Below, one piece after another: positions 1 to 6,016 of a stretch of DNA of 6,984 nucleotides. A program made the translations under genes and the position numbers. The notes under the pieces were generated by a model. The model made no database searches, was not told the DNA's origin, and saw nothing but the letters and a program-made list of their open reading frames with translations. Location of the stretch: positions 1 through 6,984 of the forward strand of contig JAFGPH010000424.1 in the NCBI GenBank assembly GCA_016926135.1, written 5' to 3'. Numbering within the stretch: position 1 is the stretch's first letter; every line of letters starts with the position of its first letter. Source of the stretch: Deltaproteobacteria bacterium. Lineage in GTDB: Bacteria; Desulfobacterota; DSM-4660; Desulfatiglandales; HGW-15.

Positions 1-260
1 ACCTGATCGGCATCGGGTTCCATGTCCTCCATGCCTATGACCAGTTTGCAGAGGGGACATTGCAGGTTCTCCTGCACGCTCGAACTCAGAGATCCTTTGA
101 GAAATGGGAGCAGGGCGATCCTCTCGATCTGGATCGGGCCGACCTCCCTTCGCTGAGCCTGGGCCGGTGATGCGAACATCAGGAGGGAGGCGAATGCCGC
201 CCAAAGGAGCGGAACCAAGACGCTTGACATGGAAAACCTGGGGATAGCGTGGGTCCTCAT
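1..260 (-). CDS. Partial exported protein with N-terminal signal peptide, function unknown
   Basis: The reading frame opens with ATG at 260 and remains open to the left edge, giving the first 86 residues; the C-terminus is outside the window. Residues 1-35 look like a Sec signal peptide: basic start (MRTHAIPR), a hydrophobic core around residues 14-30 and a small-residue end (ASPAQA) suitable for signal peptidase I after A35. The mature start continues with IERIALLPFLKG, a pattern seen in several periplasmic or outer-membrane-associated proteins, and then a CPLC pair (about residues 69-72) that could bind metal or form a disulfide. The GAGAGGA at about 270-276 (minus strand) is an acceptable ribosome binding site for the ATG at 260. 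A second in-frame ATG at 230 is possible and would shorten the n-region by 10 residues. The family is not recognised. It lies downstream of glgA in the same orientation but is separated by a terminator-like hairpin, so it probably has its own promoter. Confidence 0.6.
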   Translation of the reverse strand, partial: MRTHAIPRFSMSSVLVPLLWAAFASLLMFASPAQAQRREVGPIQIERIALLPFLKGSLSSSVQENLQCPLCKLVIGMEDMEPDADQ

Positions 261-373
261 GGAGGTATCCTCTCGAATCCGGTTAATCTCAAGTGTACCC
301 CGTGCATGATGTCTTGTCAATCAGGCCAAGTGTCCTCTCTCATCAATCCGTTCACGAATTCCAAGAGTATGAA

Positions 374-396
374 AGGCCGCCCGGGGGGGGCGGTCT
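374..396 (-). terminator. Probable intrinsic terminator after glgA
   Basis: Just downstream of the glgA stop the minus strand can form a very GC-rich hairpin: 388-393 pairs with 377-382 (six G-C/C-G pairs), extended by 394-396 with 374-376, around a loop made of Cs (part of an 8-base homopolymer at 383-390). The 3' side is followed by only TTTC, so the U-tract is short. It is consistent with a weak or factor-assisted terminator separating glgA from the exported-protein gene. Confidence 0.5.
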
Positions 397-408
397 CTCC
401 GAACGCAA

Positions 409-1872
409 CTAAGGGGAGGCGAGAAGAGAGCGATAGATCTCCACATACCTCTGCGCGGAACGATTCCATGAGAAATCCGCCTTCATGCCGTTGGAGACCA
501 GTCTCCGCCAGAGAGGGGCGTCATGAAAGGTGCGCACGGCCTGCCGGATGGCCTGGAGGAAATCCCGGGCGTCGTAGGAGGTGAATTTAAACCCGTTCCC
601 CTGACCCGTGGCCGGGTCAAAAGGGGTCACCGTATCCTCCAGCCCGCCGGTGGCCCGAACCAGGGGGACGGTTCCGTAACGGAGGGCGTACATCTGTGTA
701 AGCCCGCAGGGTTCGTAGAGGGAAGGGATCAGCAGCATGTCGGCCCCGGCCATGATCCGGTGGGCGAGGGCCTCGTCAAACCCGAGTTTCACGGCGATTC
801 GCCCCGGATACTCCTCCTGCAGCCCTCCGAGCGCCTTCTCGTAGACCTCCTCACCGGCGCCCAGGATCAACAGGCCGGCACCCTCCTTCACCGCTTCAGG
901 GGCAACCTCCAGGATCAGGTCGCATCCCTTCTGTGCCGAAAGGCGAGAGATCACCCCGAAAAGGGGTTGGGTCAGCAAACCCTGATCCAGCCCGGTTTCA
1001 CGGAGCAGGTCCAACTTGCCTCTGGCCTTGCCCTCCATGTCCCCGGGACTGTAAGCGTAAACCAGATGCCGGTCCGTGGAAGGGTCCCAGAGGCTGTAAT
1101 CCGCCCCGTTCAGGATGCCGTGAAGAACATGAGCCCTCTTGCTGAGGATCCCTTCCATGCCCAGACCGAATTCACGGCTCTGGATCTCAACGCTGTACCG
1201 GGGGCTCACCGTGGTGACCGCATCCGAGTACACGATCCCCGCCTTCAGAAGGCTGATCTGCCCCCAGTACTCCACCCCCTCAGGCTGGTATTCGGAAGAG
1301 GGGATGCCGGATATCCGAAGTTTCCCGGGAGGGAAAAGGCCCTGGTAGCCGATATTGTGGATGGTGAAGAGGCTGGCTGTGCCCGAGAAAAAGGGGTCGT
1401 CACGGTAGACCGTCCTGAGGTAGAGGGGAACCAGTCCTGTCTGCCAGTCATGGCAGTGAATGACATCCATCCTGAGACCCGCCTTTTGGGCAAAGCAGAG
1501 GGCGGCCCTGCAGAGGAAGCTGAATCGCTCCAGATTGTCATAGTAGTCTCCGTCGGAGGTGCCGTAGAGGTTGGGCCTGTCAAAGAGATCCTCCCGATCG
1601 AAGAAATAAACGGGAATTCCCTCTTCTGTTTCTGCCCCCCAGACACGGCAGGACAGGGCATCGTCTCCCATGGGGACTTCGAGGCCCGAGAGCACCTGTG
1701 TGACCGTGAAATCCCCCTCTTTGGCGACCCTGTAAAAGGGAAGGCCGACGCTCGTCTCCACACCGATCTTTTTGAGGGCACCCGGCAGGGACCCGGCAAC
1801 GTCGGCCAGACCTCCGGTCTTCGCGAAGGGGGCGACTTCCGGCGAGAGAAACCAGACCTTCAGGGGTTCCAT
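409..1872 (-). CDS. glgA: Glycogen synthase (GT5 family), GlgA-type
   Basis: A 487-residue protein of normal length for bacterial starch/glycogen synthase, which transfers glucose from ADP-glucose (or UDP-glucose) to the non-reducing end of an alpha-1,4-glucan in the cytoplasm. Diagnostic motifs are all present: KTGGLADV at residues 18-25 (nucleotide-sugar binding loop), HDWQT at 141-145, the FTIHN segment at 169-173, ISRLSAQKG at 308-316 containing the Arg and Lys that bind the sugar-nucleotide diphosphate, EPCGLTQ at 387-393 with the catalytic-pocket Glu, and RATGGLEDTV near 406-415. The frame is open a further 65 codons upstream, but the family N-terminus (EPLKVWFLSPEVAPFAKTGG) begins at the ATG at 1872, which overlaps the TAA of the preceding gene by one base (TAATG) and has GGAGGA about 10 bases upstream. 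It is the last gene of a three-gene glycosyltransferase operon, so it may act on a glycerate-primed oligosaccharide and not on bulk glycogen; that is inference. No branching enzyme or ADP-glucose pyrophosphorylase is visible here. Confidence 0.95.
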   Translation of the reverse strand: MEPLKVWFLSPEVAPFAKTGGLADVAGSLPGALKKIGVETSVGLPFYRVAKEGDFTVTQVLSGLEVPMGDDALSCRVWGAETEEGIPVYFFDREDLFDRPNLYGTSDGDYYDNLERFSFLCRAALCFAQKAGLRMDVIHCHDWQTGLVPLYLRTVYRDDPFFSGTASLFTIHNIGYQGLFPPGKLRISGIPSSEYQPEGVEYWGQISLLKAGIVYSDAVTTVSPRYSVEIQSREFGLGMEGILSKRAHVLHGILNGADYSLWDPSTDRHLVYAYSPGDMEGKARGKLDLLRETGLDQGLLTQPLFGVISRLSAQKGCDLILEVAPEAVKEGAGLLILGAGEEVYEKALGGLQEEYPGRIAVKLGFDEALAHRIMAGADMLLIPSLYEPCGLTQMYALRYGTVPLVRATGGLEDTVTPFDPATGQGNGFKFTSYDARDFLQAIRQAVRTFHDAPLWRRLVSNGMKADFSWNRSAQRYVEIYRSLLASP

Positions 1873-3134
1873 TACAGGTTGTCCTCCTCCACCGCGCCGA
1901 TCAGGTCCTGGTAGATTTCGGGAACGGAATAGATCACACGGTTCCACGAGTGGAGCTGGGTGGCTCCCTCCTCCCTCCTGGCCTGTTCCCAGGCCGTGCG
2001 GATGAAATCCTTGAAATAGCCAACCGTGAGTTCCTCCTGATGCCGGTCGTAGTGAAGGTCGTTGCACTCGGCGTCGTCACTGTAGCTCTTCACAAAGCCC
2101 AGGGCCGAGTTGTAGTAGGTATGCATGAGCATATCGATGAAGGTGTCATCCACGGACATTCCATGGGACCGAATGAAGTTCAGGTAGAACTTCGCAATGT
2201 CCACCACCATGCGATGGAGTCCCCCCCGGGGGTCGTTTTCCGAAAGCCTCTGGTGTTTGTGCTCGTAGTTTCTGCACAGGTCGACCTGGGCGATTTTCTT
2301 GGGCACGAGCCTTTCGTGCACCTCGGAAAGGGTGCTCACCTCCAGGCCCCAGTCATAGGCGATGTTGACGGCACGACCCAGGCGGGTGAGGAAGCTGAAC
2401 TCCCCCGCCAGGGGGTAACGGAAGCTCCGGTGGTAGCGGAAGAACTCCTCCAGTTCATGATGTCCGCGATGGTGGGTGATGCCCCGCAGGGCCTCCATGA
2501 AGGGTGTGACGAAGAGGCGCGTGGCCCGCCCTTTCATCTCCAAGTCGGTCGGCGAGATCCGGGCGTAGTAACCCTTGCAGAACTCGAAGTCATTGTTCGG
2601 ATTGGCAGTGGGCGCAATGAGTCGTCCCAGCAGGACGCGGTCATAGGTGACGATGTCGCAATCGTGGAGGGCAATGACATCGCAAACCTCCTTTGCGAAG
2701 AAGTATCCGAGGGCTAGCCACACGGACTGGCCCTTCCCGGGAATCCCGGTCCGGATCTTCTGTCGCTCCAGTTTCCTGAAGATCTTCTCGATTCTCGGCC
2801 CGTCCACCCAGATCACCTTCACATCCCGATCGGGCTTCTTGAGTCGGTAGAAATAGTCCCTGGCCTCCCTGAATTCCCTCTTCTTTCTGGTGCCGCCCAG
2901 GGCGACGACGATGGAGCGAAGGTAGTCGACCTGGTTGATCTGATGGATGATGTTCTCCATCACCTTGGGCACGTGAATCTCGCTGCACAGAGAAGGCAGG
3001 AGTAAGCCGATATCCACGTGTCTTGCAAATTCCATGAGCTTGTTCTCCAACCGCTCCAGGTACTCCCCGGGGTCAAAGATATCATAGAAACCATGGATGG
3101 TGGTGATGGTCCCTTCCTGATGAAACTCGCTCAT
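1872..3134 (-). CDS. GT81-like glycosyltransferase, glucosyl-3-phosphoglycerate synthase type
   Basis: A 420-residue GT-A-fold transferase. The N-terminus (MSEFHQEGTITTIH) and LLLPSLCSEI at 45-53 resemble proteins annotated as glucosyl-3-phosphoglycerate synthases. Visible elements are: GTR and PGKGQS (132-137) in the nucleotide-binding region, an acidic metal-binding D158-C-D160 motif in IALHDCDIVTYD, the acceptor/sugar-binding PLAGEF at 241-246, WGLEVSTLSEV at 262-272, and EHKHQ at 291-295, where GpgS enzymes have a metal-coordinating His. GpgS makes glucosyl-3-phosphoglycerate from NDP-glucose and 3-phosphoglycerate, the precursor of the compatible solute glucosylglycerate. Substrate assignment is inferred; mannosyl variants exist. 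The start at 3134 was chosen over an upstream in-frame ATG at 3275 because it gives the family N-terminus and overlaps the upstream stop by four bases (ATGA), with GGAG-like sequence ahead of it. The upstream extension is Gly-rich and overlaps the neighbouring gene. No phosphatase (GpgP/MpgP) gene is visible to complete the pathway. Confidence 0.85.
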   Translation of the reverse strand: MSEFHQEGTITTIHGFYDIFDPGEYLERLENKLMEFARHVDIGLLLPSLCSEIHVPKVMENIIHQINQVDYLRSIVVALGGTRKKREFREARDYFYRLKKPDRDVKVIWVDGPRIEKIFRKLERQKIRTGIPGKGQSVWLALGYFFAKEVCDVIALHDCDIVTYDRVLLGRLIAPTANPNNDFEFCKGYYARISPTDLEMKGRATRLFVTPFMEALRGITHHRGHHELEEFFRYHRSFRYPLAGEFSFLTRLGRAVNIAYDWGLEVSTLSEVHERLVPKKIAQVDLCRNYEHKHQRLSENDPRGGLHRMVVDIAKFYLNFIRSHGMSVDDTFIDMLMHTYYNSALGFVKSYSDDAECNDLHYDRHQEELTVGYFKDFIRTAWEQARREEGATQLHSWNRVIYSVPEIYQDLIGAVEEDNL

Positions 3135-4408
3135 GACACGCTCCTCTTCTCCATCCTTTCCCCCCTCTCGGCGAATCTCTCGTCCCACACCTTGATGAGG
3201 TAGTCCTTGTGTGCCTCGAATTCCGCTGCCTGCTCCTCCACCAGGGCCTCCGCCTCCTGGGAAGACATGTCCCAACTGCGGCGGACAAACGAGGCCACCC
3301 GGGCATAATAGAGAGGGGTCACCACATCCACGAGCTTGTAACGGTTGGCTTCCCAGAGATGAAAGGTCGCCGCCAGTTCATAGAGGATCTTCACCCAGGC
3401 CTCGGTCGGAAGATGGAAGTGTTTGGCGCTCAGCCGTGCGCTCCTGCGGATCTCCTGAAAACAGTCCTCGCAGAAGATCTCCTTCCAGAGAGAAGAGAAT
3501 TGCTGGAAGCCGATCTTGAAGTTCTGGACCATGCCCTCCAGATTGATCGTAACGGGTTCGGGTTCCACATATCCCTCGTACCCGAACATCGGCACGGGCT
3601 CACTGCCTCGCGTTCCCCTCCAGTAAGCCTCGTAGTGTTCCATGAGAGAAAATATGGTCCAGAGCACCTGACGGAACATGGGCCCCAGATGCTGGCCTGG
3701 GTCTTTGGCGTCGTGGATCTTGACCCCCAGGTTGGACTGGCAAATGCGGAAATTCTGTGTGATGGCGTTGGTGGTCATCCAGATGTCGATTCCGTAACGG
3801 GCCACTTCGGTTTCCCACACATCCTGCTCGATGTAGAACTTGGCCACATCCCTGGAAAGCGCGAAGTCCCCCCCGATGGGCTGACGAATGCGTTTACCGT
3901 AGAGGGCGCGGGTGAGGTTGTAGACGATATTGTTGGTGATCGTTCCGTCGTATTTGTGCCGGAGGTAGATCGGGGCCACGAACTGGAAACCTGCATTGAG
4001 GACCGGGTCCACCAGGTGCTTCACCCAGTCCGGGGTAATGCTCCTCAGGTCCGAGTCCACAACGACACAGACTTGGGCCTTGAGGCGATGGACGGTCTCG
4101 AAGACGGATCTCAGGGCCGTGCCCTTCCCCCCCGGCCCCCTGTAAATGGAGATGATTTTCTCCTGCCAGGGCTTGAGCTGGAACTCCTTGGCCACCTCCC
4201 TCGTATCGTCCGTGGAGCCTCCGTCGGCGATCAGGGTCACACACCTGCGATCTCCGTAATGCTTGGCAAGACCATGGGTGACCATCTGGATCACATGGGC
4301 GATGGTCAATTCATTGTTGAAGCAGGGAATGCCCACCACGATGTCCGCAGACTCGATTTCCTCGATTCGCTTGGACGTGTAGGCGCGAAGGGCCGTGTCA
4401 TAGTGCAT
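3131..4408 (-). CDS. Family 2 / GT81-like glycosyltransferase, first gene of the operon
   Basis: A 425-residue GT-A-fold transferase, related in layout to GpgS. IVVGIPCFNNELTI (23-36) is the typical GT2 nucleotide-binding start, DGGSTDDT (62-69) follows, GPGGKGTALRS (91-101) matches the GKG loop of GpgS proteins, VVVDSDL (115-121) carries the metal-binding DxD (DSD, as in mycobacterial GpgS), RQPIGGDF (175-182) aligns with the PLAGE segment, and YGIDIWMTTNAI (205-216) is the helix following it. The C-terminal 160 residues are predominantly helical, with Cys at 313 and 316 (FCEDC), and have no recognised domain. No transmembrane segment is evident, so a soluble cytoplasmic enzyme is expected. 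The ATG at 4408 has a strong AAGGAGG at 4415-4421, six bases away, and no competing start. The gene overlaps the next transferase by ATGA. The exact sugar donor and acceptor cannot be read from the sequence; glucosyl or mannosyl transfer to a glycerate or polar acceptor is the best guess. Confidence 0.85.
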   Translation of the reverse strand: MHYDTALRAYTSKRIEEIESADIVVGIPCFNNELTIAHVIQMVTHGLAKHYGDRRCVTLIADGGSTDDTREVAKEFQLKPWQEKIISIYRGPGGKGTALRSVFETVHRLKAQVCVVVDSDLRSITPDWVKHLVDPVLNAGFQFVAPIYLRHKYDGTITNNIVYNLTRALYGKRIRQPIGGDFALSRDVAKFYIEQDVWETEVARYGIDIWMTTNAITQNFRICQSNLGVKIHDAKDPGQHLGPMFRQVLWTIFSLMEHYEAYWRGTRGSEPVPMFGYEGYVEPEPVTINLEGMVQNFKIGFQQFSSLWKEIFCEDCFQEIRRSARLSAKHFHLPTEAWVKILYELAATFHLWEANRYKLVDVVTPLYYARVASFVRRSWDMSSQEAEALVEEQAAEFEAHKDYLIKVWDERFAERGERMEKRSVS

Positions 4409-4419
4409 GGATCGCCTCC

Positions 4420-4603
4420 TTCATCCGGCACCACGCATGGCACCGGTAAGAAATCATGAGAGAATTTGTTTATTCATATCACATAACGCCCACGGAATCA
4501 ACGGGCGGGGACCGCCCAAATCCACCGTCAATTTTCTGCTCGTCCGGTGGAGCCAAGCGGTTAGGGGATGGCCCGGTTCATCCGGCAAATGAGTACCGGT
4601 AAG
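4420..4603. repeat. Two-part direct repeat in the divergent intergenic region
   Basis: TTCATCCGGCA occurs at 4420-4430 and again at 4577-4587. Each copy is followed by ACCGGTAAG, at 4442-4450 (11 bases later) and 4595-4603 (7 bases later). The first copy abuts the ribosome binding site of the leftward operon. The arrangement could be duplicated regulatory sites or the scar of a duplication of about 155 bp; neither is proven. Confidence 0.5.
4503..4551. repeat. Two adjacent inverted repeats (hairpins)
   Basis: The first is GGGCGG 4503-4508 with CCGCCC 4512-4517, a perfect 6-bp stem with a 3-base loop. The second is TCCACCG 4521-4527 with CGGTGGA 4545-4551, a 7-bp stem with a 17-base AT-containing loop. 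Neither is followed by a convincing T-run on either strand, so they are not called terminators. They lie about 95-145 bases upstream of the leftward operon's start codon. Confidence 0.45.
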
Positions 4604-4646
4604 GGCATGACGCCGCCGTCGTAGCCGCCGCATCAGAACATTTCTC

Positions 4647-4675
4647 TTGTCATATAGAAATTTTTTCATTAGAAA
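4647..4675 (+). promoter_or_regulatory. Candidate sigma70-type promoter facing the selenoprotein gene
   Basis: TTGTCA at 4647-4652 matches the -35 consensus at five of six positions. TAGAAA at 4670-4675, with a 17-base spacer, matches the -10 consensus at four of six. It lies in the most AT-rich part of the intergenic region. It would transcribe the trxB remnant and the rhodanese-ferritin gene. It is judged by sequence only, and the -10 is weak. Confidence 0.35.
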
Positions 4676-4750
4676 ATTGGTGAGCTTAGATGCTTCCCCC
4701 CCCGGGCCACGCCTGATACAGGCACAGCGGAACCAGAAGAAAAGTGCACC

Positions 4751-4900
4751 ATGATACAGGACTCCAGACACAGGACCAATCTGCCCGGTGTCTATTCCGC
4801 AGGGGACGTAGAGGGAGGATACAAACAGATCGTGACGGCCACCGGACAGGGGGCCGCCGCGGCCATGACCATTTTCGAAGACCTGGTTCATCCTTACTGA
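4751..4900 (+). pseudogene. Thioredoxin reductase C-terminal remnant
   Basis: Only 49 codons remain, but they match the end of thioredoxin reductase closely: HRTNLPGVYSAGDV corresponds to the RT-x-x-PGVFAAGDV FAD-binding segment, YKQIVTATGQGAAAA corresponds to the YRQxVTAAGxGxxAA helix that contacts FAD, and the chain ends a few residues later, as full enzymes do. A full TrxB has roughly 300 residues with two Rossmann domains and a CxxC pair; none of that is present in any forward frame upstream, where similarity stops abruptly near 4751. The ATG at 4751 may be fortuitous and no good ribosome binding site precedes it. The fragment cannot bind FAD or NADPH by itself. The TGA at 4898-4900 is 17 bases before the rhodanese-ferritin start, so an intact trxB was probably once cotranscribed with that gene. 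It is either a deletion relic or an assembly joint; a short expressed peptide is less likely. Confidence 0.75.
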
Positions 4901-4917
4901 AAAAAAGGGTAAGCGTC

Positions 4918-5751
4918 ATGCACTGGAAGCAGTTCTTCACCCCCGTAAAGAGCTTGGATGCCGAGGAGGCGAAGGCCTTCATGGAGGCCCACAAGGAAGG
5001 CACCTATACCCTCTTGGATGTGCGACAACCCGGAGAGTACGAGAAGGAGCGCATCCCGGGGGCCAGGCTGGTCCCCCTTCCCGATCTTCCGAACCGCATC
5101 CGGGAGCTGGACCCGAAAAAACCGGTCATTGCCTACTGAGCCATGGGAGGGCGCAGCCGGGCTGCTGCGCAACTTCTGGCCGGGCAAGGGTTCCGGGATG
5201 TCTACAATCTCACGGGTGGGATCAAGGCCTGGCAGGGACAAAAGGCCGCCGGGCCGGCCGAGCTGGGAATGATCCTCCTCACCGGGCACGAGACACCGAC
5301 GGACATCCTGATTCTTGCCTACGGGATGGAGGAAGGATTGCGCGGCTTTTACGAGACCATTGCCGGCAAGAGCCAGGATGAGGCCTTGTCCAGTCTGCTT
5401 TCCAGGCTGGCAGGAATCGAGGCGGGCCACAAGGCCAGGCTCCACCGGCTTTACCTGACCTTTGATCCCGGCCCCCGTGAGCAGGAGGACTTCGAAGACA
5501 AGGTGGTTTCAAAGAACATGGAAGGGGGCTTTACCAGCGAGGAATTTGTCGAACACAACAAGGCTGCCCTGCAGAGTGCCTCGCATGTGCTTGATCTTTC
5601 CATGATGCTGGAAACCCAGGCCCTTGACCTCTACATGAGGTACTCTCAGAAGAGCAGGGATGACAGGACGCGGAGCGTTCTCTATGGCCTTGCAGAAGAG
5701 GAAAAGGCCCATCTGGCCACCCTCGGGCGGTTCATTGATGCAAGAGCCTAG
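4918..5751 (+). CDS. Selenocysteine-containing rhodanese fused to a ferritin-like (rubrerythrin-type) domain
   Basis: This is read as one 277-residue selenoprotein, with the TGA at 5137-5139 decoded as Sec74. Residues 1-107 form a single rhodanese domain: LLDVRQPGEYEKERIPGA at 32-49, then VIAY-U-AMGGRSRAA at 70-82. Here Sec occupies the place of the catalytic Cys in the CxxGxRS active loop, and the normal VYNLTGGIKAW ending follows (95-105). Residues about 125-277 form a four-helix di-iron domain with both halves of the rubrerythrin signature: E138 with Y145 seven residues on, E168xxH171, E232 with Y239, and E262xxH265. Homology continues in the same frame directly across the TGA, and a SECIS-like hairpin starts right after it. 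The start at 4918 has AAGGG at 4905-4909 and gives a normal rhodanese N-terminus. The protein has no signal peptide, so it is probably cytosolic. Likely roles are sulfane-sulfur or selenium transfer and peroxide or oxygen defence; this is inference. The alternative, a nonsense mutation, is less economical. Confidence 0.88.
5140..5180 (+). promoter_or_regulatory. Predicted bacterial SECIS element
   Basis: Immediately after the UGA the mRNA can fold into one extended hairpin. 5140-5143 pairs with 5177-5180 (4 bp), 5146-5149 with 5173-5176 (4 bp including one G-U), and 5151-5157 with 5164-5170 (7 perfect bp), closing a six-base loop CGGGCU at 5158-5163. The loop starts 18 bases after the UGA and has G at its second position. 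Bacterial SECIS elements recognised by SelB have this spacing (about 16-37 bases) and a G among the first loop bases. The 5' UG at 5144-5145 forms a bulge-like interruption. The hairpin lies inside the coding frame, as expected in bacteria. It was folded by eye only. Confidence 0.75.
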
Positions 5752-5778
5752 AGCAGTGTCGTGTGCCAGAAAAGGATG

Positions 5779-6016
5779 AGTTGCGGTCCTGAGAGAACAC
5801 CCGGCGATCAAAGGGGCCGTCGGGGGGTGGTCGTCCAGGCCGCAACGATTTCTGCGATGCCTCTAACACGGGACCGGGGTTCTGCGTTTTCCACAAGCAG
5901 CCCCAGGCTGCGACACCCGAAACGGGGTACAGCCCTGTCCCTGCAACGGTAAAAGGTTCGATTTTACGGGGCGGTAAAGGGCAGCGGATAAAGATCAGTT
6001 GGGGTCCTGAGTGACC
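5779..6016. repeat. Imperfect 20-bp direct repeat flanking the element
   Basis: AGTTGCGGTCCTGAG at the start of 5779-5798 recurs as AGTTGGGGTCCTGAG at the start of 5997-6016; over the full 20 bases 17 are identical. The first copy lies 14 bases outside the left inverted-repeat arm, and the second runs into the right arm. Both copies contain CCTG, which could pair with CAGG 5836-5839, so the two copies could compete in alternative folds. Confidence 0.5.

Larger units (their letters stand above)
4409..4750. other. Divergent intergenic region with inverted and direct repeats
   Basis: This 342-bp stretch separates the leftward transferase operon from the rightward trxB remnant and selenoprotein gene, and I find no convincing gene in it. 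It contains the operon's ribosome binding site at 4415-4421. It also holds a perfect GC hairpin at 4503-4517 (GGGCGG/CCGCCC, 3-base loop), a 7-bp inverted repeat TCCACCG 4521-4527 with CGGTGGA 4545-4551, a two-part direct repeat (see separate entry), and an AT-rich promoter-like tract around 4640-4680. The frame leading into the trxB remnant is open back to about 4673 but that part has no thioredoxin reductase similarity. Confidence 0.6.

Noticed and set aside
523..1914. 463-codon open frame on the plus strand opposite glgA
   Set aside because: It is the antisense shadow of a gene with all glycogen synthase motifs; its translation has no recognisable domain.
1873..2067. N-terminal 65-residue extension of glgA
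   Set aside because: It overlaps the coding sequence of the preceding transferase in another frame and lies before the conserved family N-terminus.
3209..4459. 416-codon open frame on the plus strand opposite the first glycosyltransferase
   Set aside because: It is antisense to a clear GT2/GT81-like gene, and its composition is typical of GC-rich shadow frames.
4541..4605. tRNA-like stretch (AGCCAAGCGGTTAG resembles a D-arm)
   Set aside because: No consistent acceptor stem, anticodon stem-loop or T-arm could be formed around it.
4454..4891. 145-codon minus-strand frame across the divergent region
   Set aside because: It is antisense to the trxB remnant and its sequence is low in protein-like features.
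4918..5751. Reading the rhodanese-ferritin locus as two separate genes, a 73-residue rhodanese stub and a 202-residue protein starting at 5143
   Set aside because: The second start has no independent ribosome binding site, lies inside the rhodanese active loop, and the frame is unbroken apart from the TGA at the catalytic position, followed by a SECIS-like hairpin.
5949..5967. T-arm-like hairpin with GGTTCGA loop, considered as part of tRNA or tmRNA
   Set aside because: The invariant pairing G53-C61 fails and no cloverleaf or tmRNA ends are present; it fits better as an internal stem of the larger element.
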